This document shows positions 1 through 8,235 of a stretch of DNA of 64,000 nt, one piece after another. Under the pieces are notes generated by a model that searched no databases, was not told the origin of the DNA, and saw only the letters and a program-made list of their open reading frames with translations. Position numbers and translations under genes: made by a program. Position 1 is the first letter of the stretch, and each line of letters opens with the position of its first letter. Source of the stretch: Methanospirillum sp. (lineage in GTDB: Archaea; Halobacteriota; Methanomicrobia; Methanomicrobiales; Methanospirillaceae); the NCBI GenBank assembly GCA_012728895.1, contig JAAYEG010000056.1:1-64000 (forward strand), read 5' to 3'.

Positions 1-337
1 CCTCAGACTGGTCAGAAAGATAATCTTCGATGATCGATAACGGGATCATGGCCCTGATTCTCCTTGTTGCAAATCCTGGTTGGATCCAGGGCCTCTTCCA
101 CTTTTACAGAACTTTCGCTACACTACCGACATCCTCGCCACGGTGATAGGAAGAGACAATCGCTTCGGGATCGTCAGCCGCCAGCTTCTGCATACACCCC
201 GTCTCATCGGGTGTCAAGTAATTATGAGATCCTACACTCGACCGCTCCCCCGGGGATCCCCGTCCGTCTTATATAGCCGTCGCGTCTCACCATACAGGAA
301 CACCGGCATCGTCGAGCGTGGCCGGCAGGGAGTGAGG
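1..337. other. Upstream region of the beta-helix gene
   Basis: No gene is assigned here. The first 250 bases look clearly less G+C-rich than the rest of the window. The region holds a symmetric TATA-like site (268-276) and an imperfect inverted repeat at 78-93. On the minus strand a short open frame (about 217 down to 104, TTG start, 37 codons) reads as acidic, protein-like sequence. It may be a remnant or a tiny gene, but nothing in it was recognised. Confidence 0.4.
268..276 (+). promoter_or_regulatory. TATA box for the beta-helix gene
   Basis: The site reads CTTATATAG and lies about 65 bp before the ATG at 338. A purine-rich ribosome site, GGGAGTGAGG, sits directly before the ATG. The reverse complement is also TATA-like, so transcription in both directions is possible. 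Confidence 0.5.
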
Positions 338-1819
338 ATGGAGGAGGAGACGCAGCTACCCGTCGAACAGCCGCCGGAGCAGGAACCTGTCCCGGAGACC
401 GGACGGGACGGGCCGTCGCCAGGCGTTCCCGTGCCCGGCGCGGGCGAGGTCGGCGGGTTCCGATTCGACCGGCGGGTGCTCGCGGCGATCGCGGTCACAG
501 CCCTTCTCCTGGCGGGAGCGGGGTTCTTTCTCCTGCTCGCAGGAGACCCGGGCGACGGGGGCGGGACGCCTGGTCCGGGACCGACGGCGAGGCCCGATAA
601 CGCGGTCCTGGTGGCCGCGGCGGACAGCCGGGACCCGGCCGCCTCGGGTGCCGCGTACCGGTGTGACGGCGCCGATGACCACGTCGAGATCCAGCGCGCC
701 CTCGAGGAGGCCGCCGTGACCGGCGGGACCGTGCTGATGCTCGACGGGACCTTCGACTGCACCGAGAAGCTCATGCCCCCCATGGGCACGACTCTCCACG
801 GCCTCGGAGCAGGCCGGACGGTCCTCGACATCCAGGGATATTACCGCCCGATAGAACTCCTCCAGGACCAGGTTACGCTCCGGGAGTTCAGCATAACCGG
901 GCGGGGTTTCATCCTGGTGCGCGCCAGCCGCGTCCTGGTCGAAAACGTCACGATCACCACCATGCAGTCCGGGAAGGTCGAGGCGAACGGAGCCTTCTTC
1001 GTCTACGCCAAGGACTCGGCGCTCCGCGAGATCGAGTTCCGGAACTGCACCGCGGTCGACTGCGGGATCCACGGGTTCAACGTGAACGGCGAGGGCTCGC
1101 CGAAAGAGACGCGCGACCTCAGGTACATCGACTGCGCGGCCATCCGGTGCGGGAACGCGGACTCGAACGCGGTCTGGACGACCGGGTTCGACTTCCACGA
1201 GACCAACGACCTCCGCGGCCTGACGGTCCTGCGCTGCAGGGCCGAGGACAACTGGGAGTCGGGCTTCCATTTCGAGCCGGGCACGCACGTGACGCCGCGG
1301 ACGGAGTCCTCCGACATCCGGATGGAGGACTGCGTGAGCGTCGAGAACGGCCGGCGGAACACGAAGGGATACCCGTACACCGACACCTTCCAGTCCGGCT
1401 ACTACGTCCACCGCGACGCCGTCCTGGTGAACTGCAGCTCGGCCGACAACAGGAACGCCGGGTTCTTCGTCCACGAGGGGTCGAACGTCACGTTCTCGGG
1501 CTGCACGGACGACGGCTCGACCTACGGCTGGAAGGTGGTCAAGAACTCGCGCGACGTGACGCTCCGCGACTGCGAGACGAAAAACAACCTGGAGTGGGGG
1601 CTCTGGGGGGCCTGGACGGACGGGCTCGTCCTCGAGTCGTTCGTGCAGCGGAACGTGACCGGGAAGGACGGGTACCAGTCTATCCTGGGCTGGTACTACG
1701 GGAACGATAAGTTCGAGAAGCCGGTCACCAACTCCCGGTTCGTGATCGCGGCGGACGGGACGTTGCCGGCGATCAACGAGGCCGGGGAGAACAACGTCTA
1801 CGAGGTTACGCGCCTCTGA
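338..1819 (+). CDS. Membrane-anchored right-handed parallel beta-helix protein
   Basis: The 493-residue protein has a short acidic, proline-rich cytoplasmic N-terminus. One transmembrane helix follows at about residues 48-70 (VLAAIAVTALLLAGAG...), then a glycine/proline linker, then a long extracytoplasmic domain. That domain has the short repeated turns of pectate-lyase-like beta-helices: patterns such as 'DCSAVRCGN', 'RCRAEDN' and 'NCSSADNRNAGF' recur about every 22-25 residues, with Asn/Cys at the turns. Such proteins usually bind or cleave polysaccharide, or act as surface structures. No catalytic set was identified, so the substrate is unknown. The ATG at 338 was chosen over a longer open frame from 80 because the ribosome site GGGAGTGAGG directly precedes it and a TATA box lies upstream. 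Confidence 0.75.
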   Translation: MEEETQLPVEQPPEQEPVPETGRDGPSPGVPVPGAGEVGGFRFDRRVLAAIAVTALLLAGAGFFLLLAGDPGDGGGTPGPGPTARPDNAVLVAAADSRDPAASGAAYRCDGADDHVEIQRALEEAAVTGGTVLMLDGTFDCTEKLMPPMGTTLHGLGAGRTVLDIQGYYRPIELLQDQVTLREFSITGRGFILVRASRVLVENVTITTMQSGKVEANGAFFVYAKDSALREIEFRNCTAVDCGIHGFNVNGEGSPKETRDLRYIDCAAIRCGNADSNAVWTTGFDFHETNDLRGLTVLRCRAEDNWESGFHFEPGTHVTPRTESSDIRMEDCVSVENGRRNTKGYPYTDTFQSGYYVHRDAVLVNCSSADNRNAGFFVHEGSNVTFSGCTDDGSTYGWKVVKNSRDVTLRDCETKNNLEWGLWGAWTDGLVLESFVQRNVTGKDGYQSILGWYYGNDKFEKPVTNSRFVIAADGTLPAINEAGENNVYEVTRL

Positions 1820-2292
1820 CGGCCCGGGGGACACGGCTCGCCGTCCGCGAGCTCGAGTCGGGGGAGTTCCCGCTCGCCACCGCGGTCTGGCGCGACTACC
1901 ACCAGACCTGGGGCGACCCGGCCATCGACCGGGTCTTCGCCCTCTTCGCGGGCCCGGCCCTTCGCTCGCTCGCCATGTGCCGGCGCCACCCGGACGGGTG
2001 CGAGGTCGACGCGCTCTTCACGCCGGCCGCGTTCCGGGGACGGGGCTACGCCCGCCGGGTGGTGGCCGGGCTCGTGGACGCCTGCGACGGCGAGGACCTC
2101 TTCATGTACGCGATCGCGGGGCTCGAACCGTTCTACGCCGGCTTCGGCTTCGCCCCGATCTCCGCGGACGAGCTCCCGCCGACGATCCGTGCCCGGTACG
2201 ACTGGACCGTGAACGACCGGGGAGCGGCGCGGATCACGCCCATGTGCCGGCGTGCCACCGCCCGGCGACGGGTACGCCGGCCGGCCGTCTGA
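1816..2292 (+). CDS. GNAT-family N-acetyltransferase
   Basis: This is a small GNAT acetyltransferase that transfers acetyl from acetyl-CoA to an unknown amine. The acetyl-CoA pyrophosphate loop is visible as 'FRGRGYARRVV', following the strand 'CEVDALFTPAAF', and the C-terminal 'LEPFYAGFGF' is the usual GNAT strand 6-7 element. The frame carries fold-like sequence (RLAVRELES...WRDYHQTWGDP) from the end of the preceding gene. No ATG, GTG or TTG is available in frame before 1975. The start given, a CTG at 1816 overlapping the upstream TGA, is therefore an inference. Starting at the ATG at 1975 gives 105 residues and cuts off the first half of the fold. The substrate is not predictable. Confidence 0.65.
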   Translation: MTARGTRLAVRELESGEFPLATAVWRDYHQTWGDPAIDRVFALFAGPALRSLAMCRRHPDGCEVDALFTPAAFRGRGYARRVVAGLVDACDGEDLFMYAIAGLEPFYAGFGFAPISADELPPTIRARYDWTVNDRGAARITPMCRRATARRRVRRPAV

Positions 2293-2719
2293 ACGGGCGC
2301 GGGCCAGTCGCAGGTGGGAGCGCGAAGGGACGGAGCCCCGCGGCGACCCTTCACCGTGAGATTAAACGGGCGCCGCCCGGGCGGGCGTCGTCGTCCCGGG
2401 GACAACGCCCATTCAGATCCCTGGAACGATACGCCGTTCGGGCGCGCGGAGCTTTCGTCGGTTCGACTCTGCCGGCGTACTCGTATCCTTCGTGGATCCC
2501 GCGCCGGTGACCGCGCGCGGTTGAATCCGCGGGACGCGCCAGGGTCCTCGGAGGGGAGCTCGGCCGGCCATACCGCCGGTGTCGTTGCGCGCTCCGCCGA
2601 TTTCGTTCTTTTTCGCCCCCCGATGAGCCGCGGACCGCTGCCCGGGCAACGCGTGCGCGCTGTTCGCGGGTGTGCGAATGCGAAGCTATAACGTATCGTA
2701 TACGAAAGGGCGCATTATC
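2293..2719. other. Spacer before the NHL-repeat gene
   Basis: The 427 bases are G+C-rich in the first 380 and hold no believable gene. The last 40 bases become A+T-rich and contain a TATA-like GCTATAACG at about 2684-2692, which probably drives the NHL-repeat gene starting at 2720. A T-run at 2607-2612 could end transcription from upstream. Confidence 0.4.
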
Positions 2720-5700
2720 ATGACTGGTAGGCATATGCGTGTCTGGGTGGGCGCGCTCGCACTCATCTTGCTCTTCGGGTGCGCCGTCCAGGGCGGGGCG
2801 GCGGTCGAGGAGTACGGGTTCGTCACGAAGTGGGGCAGTTACGGGTCGGTGCGCGTGGTCGAGTCTCCGCACGATGTCGCCGTCGATGCCATGGGCAACA
2901 TCTACGTCCCTGATGTGACGACTGACCAGATTAAAAAATTCGCCGCGAACGGCACCCTCGTCGCAACATGGGGGTCCACCGGCACCGGTGACGGTCAGTT
3001 CAACGATCCGAGTGGGATAGCCTTCGATAGTGCCGGCAACGTCTTCGTCGCCGATGCGGGCAACCACCGGGTCCAGAAGTTTGACATAACTGGGGGGTTC
3101 ATCGCGGCATGGGGAGAACTTGGTTCCGGCGACGGGCAGTTCTCGTACCCTGGTGGCATCGCCGCCGACAGCGCGGGAGACATCTATGTCGTCGACATCG
3201 GGAACTCCCGGATCCAGAAGTTCGATGCGCACGGGACATTCCTGGCGAAGTGGGGCAGCCCCGGCTCCGATCGCGTCGTTGAAGAGCCTCGCATCGCCGC
3301 AACTGACAGCGCGGGCAACATCTACGTCACTGAAATAGACAGTGACTGGATTAAAAAATTCGACACGAACGGCTCACTTGTTGCGAAGTGGGGCGGCTAT
3401 GGATCCGATGACGGTCATTTCGATGGACCCTATGGAATCGCGCTGGACGAGACAGGAAAGGTCTATGTCGTCGACTCAGGCAACAACCGGATCCAGGTAT
3501 TCGATGCGAATGGCACGTTCCTGGCGAAATGGGACGAAGAGAGTGTTGTCGACGGGCAGTTCGATGGTTTGCGCTACATATCCGTTGATGCCGAGGGCAA
3601 TGCCTACGTTACCGACAATAGTTACCATTCGGTCCAGAAGTTCGACACGAATGGAACGTTCCTCGCGAGGTGGGGAAGTTACGGGCCTGGCGACGGCCAG
3701 TACAACAATCCCGACGGGGTCGCTGTGGACGGCGCGGGACACGTCTACGTCGTCGATGCAAACCGGGTCCAGAAGTTAGACGCGAATGGAACGTTCCTCG
3801 CGAAGTGGGGCAAGTACGGGACAGGCGACGGCCAGTTCAGAGATCCGATAGGAATCACCGTTGACGGCGAGGGGAACGTCTACGTCGCTGATACGGGTAA
3901 CAACCGGATCCAGAAGTTCACATCCTCGGGGATACTTCTCGCGAAGTGGGGCAGTCGTGGGGCCGGGCCGGAGCAGTTCAATTCGCCAAATGGTATCGTC
4001 GTCGACAGTGCCGGCACAGTCTACGTTACTGACACGTTCAACGACCGGATCCAGAAATACACGTCGGGCGGAGCTTTCACCGGGTCGTCCGATACCTGGC
4101 CGCTCCTCGAAGTGCAGTTCTCCAATCCCAGGGGTATCGCTGTCGACAGCTCGGGCTATGTCTACGTTGCCGACGACTATAATTGCCGAATCCAGAAATT
4201 CGACGGAGATGGGTCCTTCGTTGGGAAATGGGGGTCCGAGGGCACCGGTGATGACCAGTTTATCAATCCTAGGGGTATCGCCATCGACGGTTCCGATAAT
4301 GTGTATATCACCGATAATGGAAACAATCGGATCCAGAAGTTTACCTCCACCGGGACATTTGTCACCAAATGGGGATCCGAAGGCACCGATGACGGTCAAT
4401 TCAGCAGCCCGGAGGGAATCGCCGTTGATGGTAACGGGAACGTGTATGTTGCTGACGCGTCCAACCAGCGGATTCAGATATTCACGTCGGGCGGTGCCTT
4501 CACCGGGTCGTCCAGGGACTGGTCACCCCTCCCGGGAGGGCGTTTTAACAACCCGGCGGGTATCGCCGTCGACGCCGCCGGCAACGTCTACGTCGCCGAC
4601 GGGAGCAACCACAGGGTCCAGAAGTTCGACGCGGACGGCAACTTCCTGACAATGTGGGGGTCCGAGGGCACCGGCGACGGCCAGTTCCGGCACCCGGAAG
4701 GTATCGCCGTCGATAGCGAGGGCATCGTCTGGGTCACCGACATGGTCAACTGGCGGGTCCAGACGTTTACGTCGAATGGAACCTTCATCTCGACGTGGGG
4801 GACGCCTGGCACCGGCGCCGGACAGCTTGCCGGTCCGGGAGCGATCGCCTTTGACACCTCCGGCCATGTCTACATCGATGACTCGGACGGCGAATACCCG
4901 CGCATCCAGAAGTTCATGACGGACGGCACCTTCCTCGAGAGGCTCGACGTCCCCACGCACGCCTGGATCGCCGTGGACCCCTCGGGCAACGTCTACGCCA
5001 CCGACAGGGGCGACAGCGAGGCGAACACCATCGGGGTCTGGCGGTTCGGACCGGGCGGCGCCCTCATAGAGACGTGGGGGGAGCGGGGGTCCGGCGACGG
5101 GCAGTTCTCGTACCCTCATGGCATCGCCGCCGACAGCGCGGGAGACATATATGTCGTCGACAAACGGAACTCCCGGATCCAGAAGTTCGATGCGCACGGG
5201 ACATTTCTGGCGAAGTGGGGCTCCGCGGGCGCCGGCGACGGGCAGTTCTCGTACCCTGGTGGCATCGCCGCCGACAGCGCGGGAGACATCTATGTCGTCG
5301 ATACGGGCAACCACCGTGTCCAGAAGTTCGCCCCGGTGACCCCGAAGCCCCCCGTCGCCGCCTTCTCGGCGAACGTGACTTCCGGCACGGCACCGCTCGC
5401 CGTCCTTTTCACCGACGAGTCGACGAACGCGCCGACTTCGTGGGCGTGGGAGTTCGGCGACGGCGGGACGTCGGCGGAGCAGGACCCGGTGCACGTCTTT
5501 ACGTCCGCCGGCACCTACACCGTGAACCTCACCGCGACGAATCCGGACGGCTCGAGCGCGGCGACGCGGAACATCACGGTGACCGCCGCCCTGCCGCCCG
5601 TCGCGGACAACCCTGACCCGCCGACGGATATCAACGGCGACGGGTTCTACGACGACGTCAACGGTAACGGGCGGCCGGACTTCGCGGACGTCGTCCTCTA

Positions 5701-5812
5701 CTTCAACCAGATGAGCTGGATTGCTTCGAACGAGCCAACCGCGGCGTTCGACTACAACGGGAACGGGCGGATCGACTTCGCCGACGTCGTCTGGCTCTTC
5801 AACAGCCTCTGA
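2720..5812 (+). CDS. Secreted NHL-repeat protein with PKD and dockerin-like (EF-hand) domains
   Basis: The 1030-residue protein begins with a signal peptide (VWVGALALILLFGCAV). About 18 NHL repeats follow, each of the form WGS-G-GDGQF-P-GIAVD-GNVYVAD-NRIQKF, covering roughly residues 25-875. Eighteen is three times six, which fits three six-bladed propellers in one chain. A PKD domain comes next ('FGDGGTS...HVFTSAGTYTVNLTATN'). The C-terminus has two calcium-loop motifs, 'DINGDGFYDDVNG' and 'DYNGNGRIDFADVV', arranged like a dockerin. It is probably a cell-surface binding or scaffold protein. The ATG at 2720 was chosen because it places the signal peptide at the N-terminus. Two repeats near 3.1 kb and 5.1-5.3 kb are almost identical in DNA, which indicates recent internal duplication or gene conversion. 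Confidence 0.85.
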   Translation: MTGRHMRVWVGALALILLFGCAVQGGAAVEEYGFVTKWGSYGSVRVVESPHDVAVDAMGNIYVPDVTTDQIKKFAANGTLVATWGSTGTGDGQFNDPSGIAFDSAGNVFVADAGNHRVQKFDITGGFIAAWGELGSGDGQFSYPGGIAADSAGDIYVVDIGNSRIQKFDAHGTFLAKWGSPGSDRVVEEPRIAATDSAGNIYVTEIDSDWIKKFDTNGSLVAKWGGYGSDDGHFDGPYGIALDETGKVYVVDSGNNRIQVFDANGTFLAKWDEESVVDGQFDGLRYISVDAEGNAYVTDNSYHSVQKFDTNGTFLARWGSYGPGDGQYNNPDGVAVDGAGHVYVVDANRVQKLDANGTFLAKWGKYGTGDGQFRDPIGITVDGEGNVYVADTGNNRIQKFTSSGILLAKWGSRGAGPEQFNSPNGIVVDSAGTVYVTDTFNDRIQKYTSGGAFTGSSDTWPLLEVQFSNPRGIAVDSSGYVYVADDYNCRIQKFDGDGSFVGKWGSEGTGDDQFINPRGIAIDGSDNVYITDNGNNRIQKFTSTGTFVTKWGSEGTDDGQFSSPEGIAVDGNGNVYVADASNQRIQIFTSGGAFTGSSRDWSPLPGGRFNNPAGIAVDAAGNVYVADGSNHRVQKFDADGNFLTMWGSEGTGDGQFRHPEGIAVDSEGIVWVTDMVNWRVQTFTSNGTFISTWGTPGTGAGQLAGPGAIAFDTSGHVYIDDSDGEYPRIQKFMTDGTFLERLDVPTHAWIAVDPSGNVYATDRGDSEANTIGVWRFGPGGALIETWGERGSGDGQFSYPHGIAADSAGDIYVVDKRNSRIQKFDAHGTFLAKWGSAGAGDGQFSYPGGIAADSAGDIYVVDTGNHRVQKFAPVTPKPPVAAFSANVTSGTAPLAVLFTDESTNAPTSWAWEFGDGGTSAEQDPVHVFTSAGTYTVNLTATNPDGSSAATRNITVTAALPPVADNPDPPTDINGDGFYDDVNGNGRPDFADVVLYFNQMSWIASNEPTAAFDYNGNGRIDFADVVWLFNSL

Positions 5813-5891
5813 GGCCTCGTCCCCTTGATTTTTCGGACGGAACTCCCGGAGGAGTGCCGCGGGTACGAAGGCAGACGGAGCGCGGGGACCG

Positions 5892-7094
5892 TCAGCCGGC
5901 GCCGACCAGGAGCCGCCAGAGGTTCTCCGCGCCCTGCCCGAGCAGGACCGAGGGGTCGACCCCCAGGGCGGGGAAGAGCAGCAGGAAGTACGCGACCGTG
6001 CCGAGCGTCGAGCCGACGTTCGCGAGCGCCGCGACGAGCACGACCATGAAGAGCGGGTTCTGCCGGAGCTCGGAAAAGGAGTCGGCCTCGAGCATCCGCT
6101 TCACGTCCCCCTTCCGGGGCCGGCGGAGCTTCGCCTCGACGATCGCCGAGAACCAGCCGGCGGCAATGAGCGGGTGAATCGCGGTGAGCCAGGAGACGGC
6201 GAAGCCCGTGAGGGCCGAGAGCGGGTGCCCGCCGGCGAGCAGGGTGAAGACCGCCGTCAGGACCCCGTGGAGGAGGACCCAGTAGACCAGGGCCCAGGCC
6301 AGCACGCCCACGCCGACGCCCGAGAACGCGATCAGGACCAGGATGCTGACGAAGAGTGCCCCCACCCCCACCTCGATCACCTTGAGCCAGGGAAACGGCT
6401 TCGCCGTCTCGTTCAGCCCGGCGAGCGGAGGGAGCGACGCCGGGTCGTCGAGGTACCGCCGGATCCCCGCGACGTGGCCGGCGCCGACGACGGCCAGCAC
6501 GCGCTCGTGCACCATCGAGAGCCCGAGGATCTGGTGCGCGAGGTACGCGTCCCGCTCGTCGATCAGCGCCCGCGCCCCGTTCGGGCTGAACCGCCGGAAC
6601 TCCTCGAGCGCCATGTCGATCACGTCCTGCCGCTTGAGGGCCTCGACGTCGATCTCCTCGTCCCCGCCGCCCAGGTGAAAGACCGAGAGGAGCAGAGCCC
6701 AGGCCATCCGGAGCTTCTCGCGCAGGGTCATCAGGCCCAGGAACCGCTGGAGCGTGACCCTGATGTCGCGGTCGATCAGCCCGACCCGGATCCCGCGCTC
6801 CTCGGCCGCCTCGCACGCGGCCTTCATCTCGGCCCCGGGCTCGACCCCGACGTCCATCCCGATCTTCTTCTGGACGTAGGCGAGGCCCCACTGGAGCAGG
6901 AACATCGAGAGGTTCCCGCTCCTGAGGATGTCGGCGATCTCCGGTTCCTCGGCCCCGTACTTCAGGACGTGGTAACGGTTCTGGTCGAGTTCGACCGCGA
7001 CGATGGTGGGCTCGAAGCCCTCGATCTCGCGCCGGACCTCGTCGACCGACTCGGCCGAGACGTGGGCCGTCCCGACGATGCGGACCTCGCTCAC
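5892..7094 (-). CDS. TraB/PrgY (GumN-like) family membrane protein
   Basis: The N-terminal 220 residues carry the TraB/GumN signature: 'VGTAHVS' near residue 6, 'VAVELDQNRY' near 35 and 'AVVGAGHVAGI' near 195. Four or five hydrophobic helices follow in the C-terminal half. In bacteria, PrgY/TraB homologues are thought to be membrane proteases or chelators that inactivate peptide pheromones; the role in methanogens is unknown. The start is a GTG at 7094 that overlaps the stop of the upstream YkgJ gene by four bases (GTGA), so the two are probably translationally coupled. A much longer in-frame reading upstream is a shadow of the YkgJ and guaA genes. Confidence 0.85.
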   Translation of the reverse strand: MSEVRIVGTAHVSAESVDEVRREIEGFEPTIVAVELDQNRYHVLKYGAEEPEIADILRSGNLSMFLLQWGLAYVQKKIGMDVGVEPGAEMKAACEAAEERGIRVGLIDRDIRVTLQRFLGLMTLREKLRMAWALLLSVFHLGGGDEEIDVEALKRQDVIDMALEEFRRFSPNGARALIDERDAYLAHQILGLSMVHERVLAVVGAGHVAGIRRYLDDPASLPPLAGLNETAKPFPWLKVIEVGVGALFVSILVLIAFSGVGVGVLAWALVYWVLLHGVLTAVFTLLAGGHPLSALTGFAVSWLTAIHPLIAAGWFSAIVEAKLRRPRKGDVKRMLEADSFSELRQNPLFMVVLVAALANVGSTLGTVAYFLLLFPALGVDPSVLLGQGAENLWRLLVGAG

Positions 7095-7630
7095 GCCCGG
7101 GTCACCCCCTCGGCGTCGATGACGACCGTGCCCTCCCCCTCCGGCAGGTCCGCGGTCTCCAGGACCGCCCGGACCCGCTCCGCCTCGTCGTCCTCGAACG
7201 CCCGGCGCCGGACGAGGTCGGTCGCGATCGACCGGGCGGTGTCCATGGATATGGGGCCGCCGAGCCCCCGGCACCTCGAGACGACCAGCCTCTCGCCGTC
7301 GAGCATGAACGGGTACGTCCGGCAGATCCAGGGACGGGCCGCGTAGACCGCGCACCGCCCCCGCTCGTGGAACCGGCAGGCGCCGGCCCCGGTGCGGGCG
7401 ACGGCCCACCCGAGCCGGCAGGAAACGCCGCGGACCCGCACATCCCCGGGGTACGGCTCGACGGCCTCCGGGAACGCGACCCGGGCGGCCAGGGCGATCC
7501 TTCGCGCCTCGTCCCGCCCGACCATCACGAGCGACCCGTCCTCGCCCGTGCCCGCGCAGCACTCCCCGCAGTCGATGCACGAGAAGCCGATCTCCGTGAT
7601 CTCCCGGGCCAGGTCTTCGACAGGTGGCAT
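7091..7630 (-). CDS. YkgJ-family Fe-S cluster protein
   Basis: The 179-residue protein has the cysteine pattern of the YkgJ/CxxCxxCC family: 'CIDCGECC' at about residues 18-25, 'CRFHERGRC' near 86-94 and 'RPWICRTYP' near 99-107. These cysteines probably hold a metal centre or Fe-S cluster. No specific reaction has been settled for the family. It sits nine bases downstream of guaA and overlaps the TraB-like gene, so the three form a minus-strand operon. Confidence 0.8.
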   Translation of the reverse strand: MPPVEDLAREITEIGFSCIDCGECCAGTGEDGSLVMVGRDEARRIALAARVAFPEAVEPYPGDVRVRGVSCRLGWAVARTGAGACRFHERGRCAVYAARPWICRTYPFMLDGERLVVSRCRGLGGPISMDTARSIATDLVRRRAFEDDEAERVRAVLETADLPEGEGTVVIDAEGVTRA

Positions 7631-7639
7631 GGCGCCGTC

Positions 7640-8200
7640 TCAGGCCTCTCCCCGGCAGACCGCATCGAAGTTCTCGTAGACCCGCCGCCCGTCGAGGGAG
7701 TGGCTGACCTCGGGGTGCCACTGGACGCCGAAGATCGGGCGGTTGCGGTGGGCGATCGCCTCGGCCGGGCAGACCGAGGATCTCGCCAGGAGCGTGAACT
7801 CTTCGGGGACGACCGAGACCTCGTCCTGGTGCGAGGCCCAGGCCGGGATCCGGGAGGGATACCCGGCGAGGATGCGGCCGGGGTCGAGGACCTCGACCTC
7901 GACCGCCCCGTAGCCGCCGAGCCTTCCCGGCTCGACCTCGCCCCCGAACGCCCGGGCGATGACGTGCAGCCCGAGGCAGACGCCCAGGACCGGCAGGTCC
8001 AGGCCGCAGTACTCCGCGCATCGCCCGGCACGGTCGAGGGAGGGGCCACCGCCGAGCACGATGCCCCGGCAGCCCGCCGCCACCTCGTCCGGGGGGGTCG
8101 TGTTCGGCACCATCCGCGCCTCGATCCCGAGGTCGCGGAACATCCTGAGGATCAGGTGGTTGAACTGCCCGTGATTGTTGACCACGAAGACGGGGGGCAT
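7640..8200 (-). CDS. guaAA: GMP synthase, glutamine amidotransferase subunit
   Basis: The 186-residue class I glutaminase releases ammonia from glutamine for XMP amination to GMP by a separate ATP-pyrophosphatase subunit, as is usual in archaea. The catalytic cysteine is in 'VLGVCLGLH' (about residue 74). The His-Glu pair is in 'FGVQWHPEVSHS' near the C-terminus, and the oxyanion loop is 'VLGGGPS'. Length matches the archaeal stand-alone A subunit. The synthetase subunit is not in this window. Confidence 0.9.
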   Translation of the reverse strand: MPPVFVVNNHGQFNHLILRMFRDLGIEARMVPNTTPPDEVAAGCRGIVLGGGPSLDRAGRCAEYCGLDLPVLGVCLGLHVIARAFGGEVEPGRLGGYGAVEVEVLDPGRILAGYPSRIPAWASHQDEVSVVPEEFTLLARSSVCPAEAIAHRNRPIFGVQWHPEVSHSLDGRRVYENFDAVCRGEA

Positions 8201-8235
8201 CCGGGATCAGGTGCGCCCCGCGAGGGGATAGCCTT

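Noticed and set aside
356-1834. Long open frame on the minus strand opposite the beta-helix gene
   Set aside because: It mirrors codon positions of a G+C-rich gene, has Arg/Val/Asp/Pro-skewed composition and no fold signals. The plus-strand gene explains the region.
2455-2480. T-loop-like GTTCGACTC that could belong to a tRNA
   Set aside because: The flanking bases do not pair into a T-stem and no acceptor, D or anticodon arms could be drawn.
2860-5330. Regularly spaced DNA repeats that could suggest a CRISPR array
   Set aside because: The repeats are in frame and encode NHL propeller blades; spacers are not unique and no cas genes are present.
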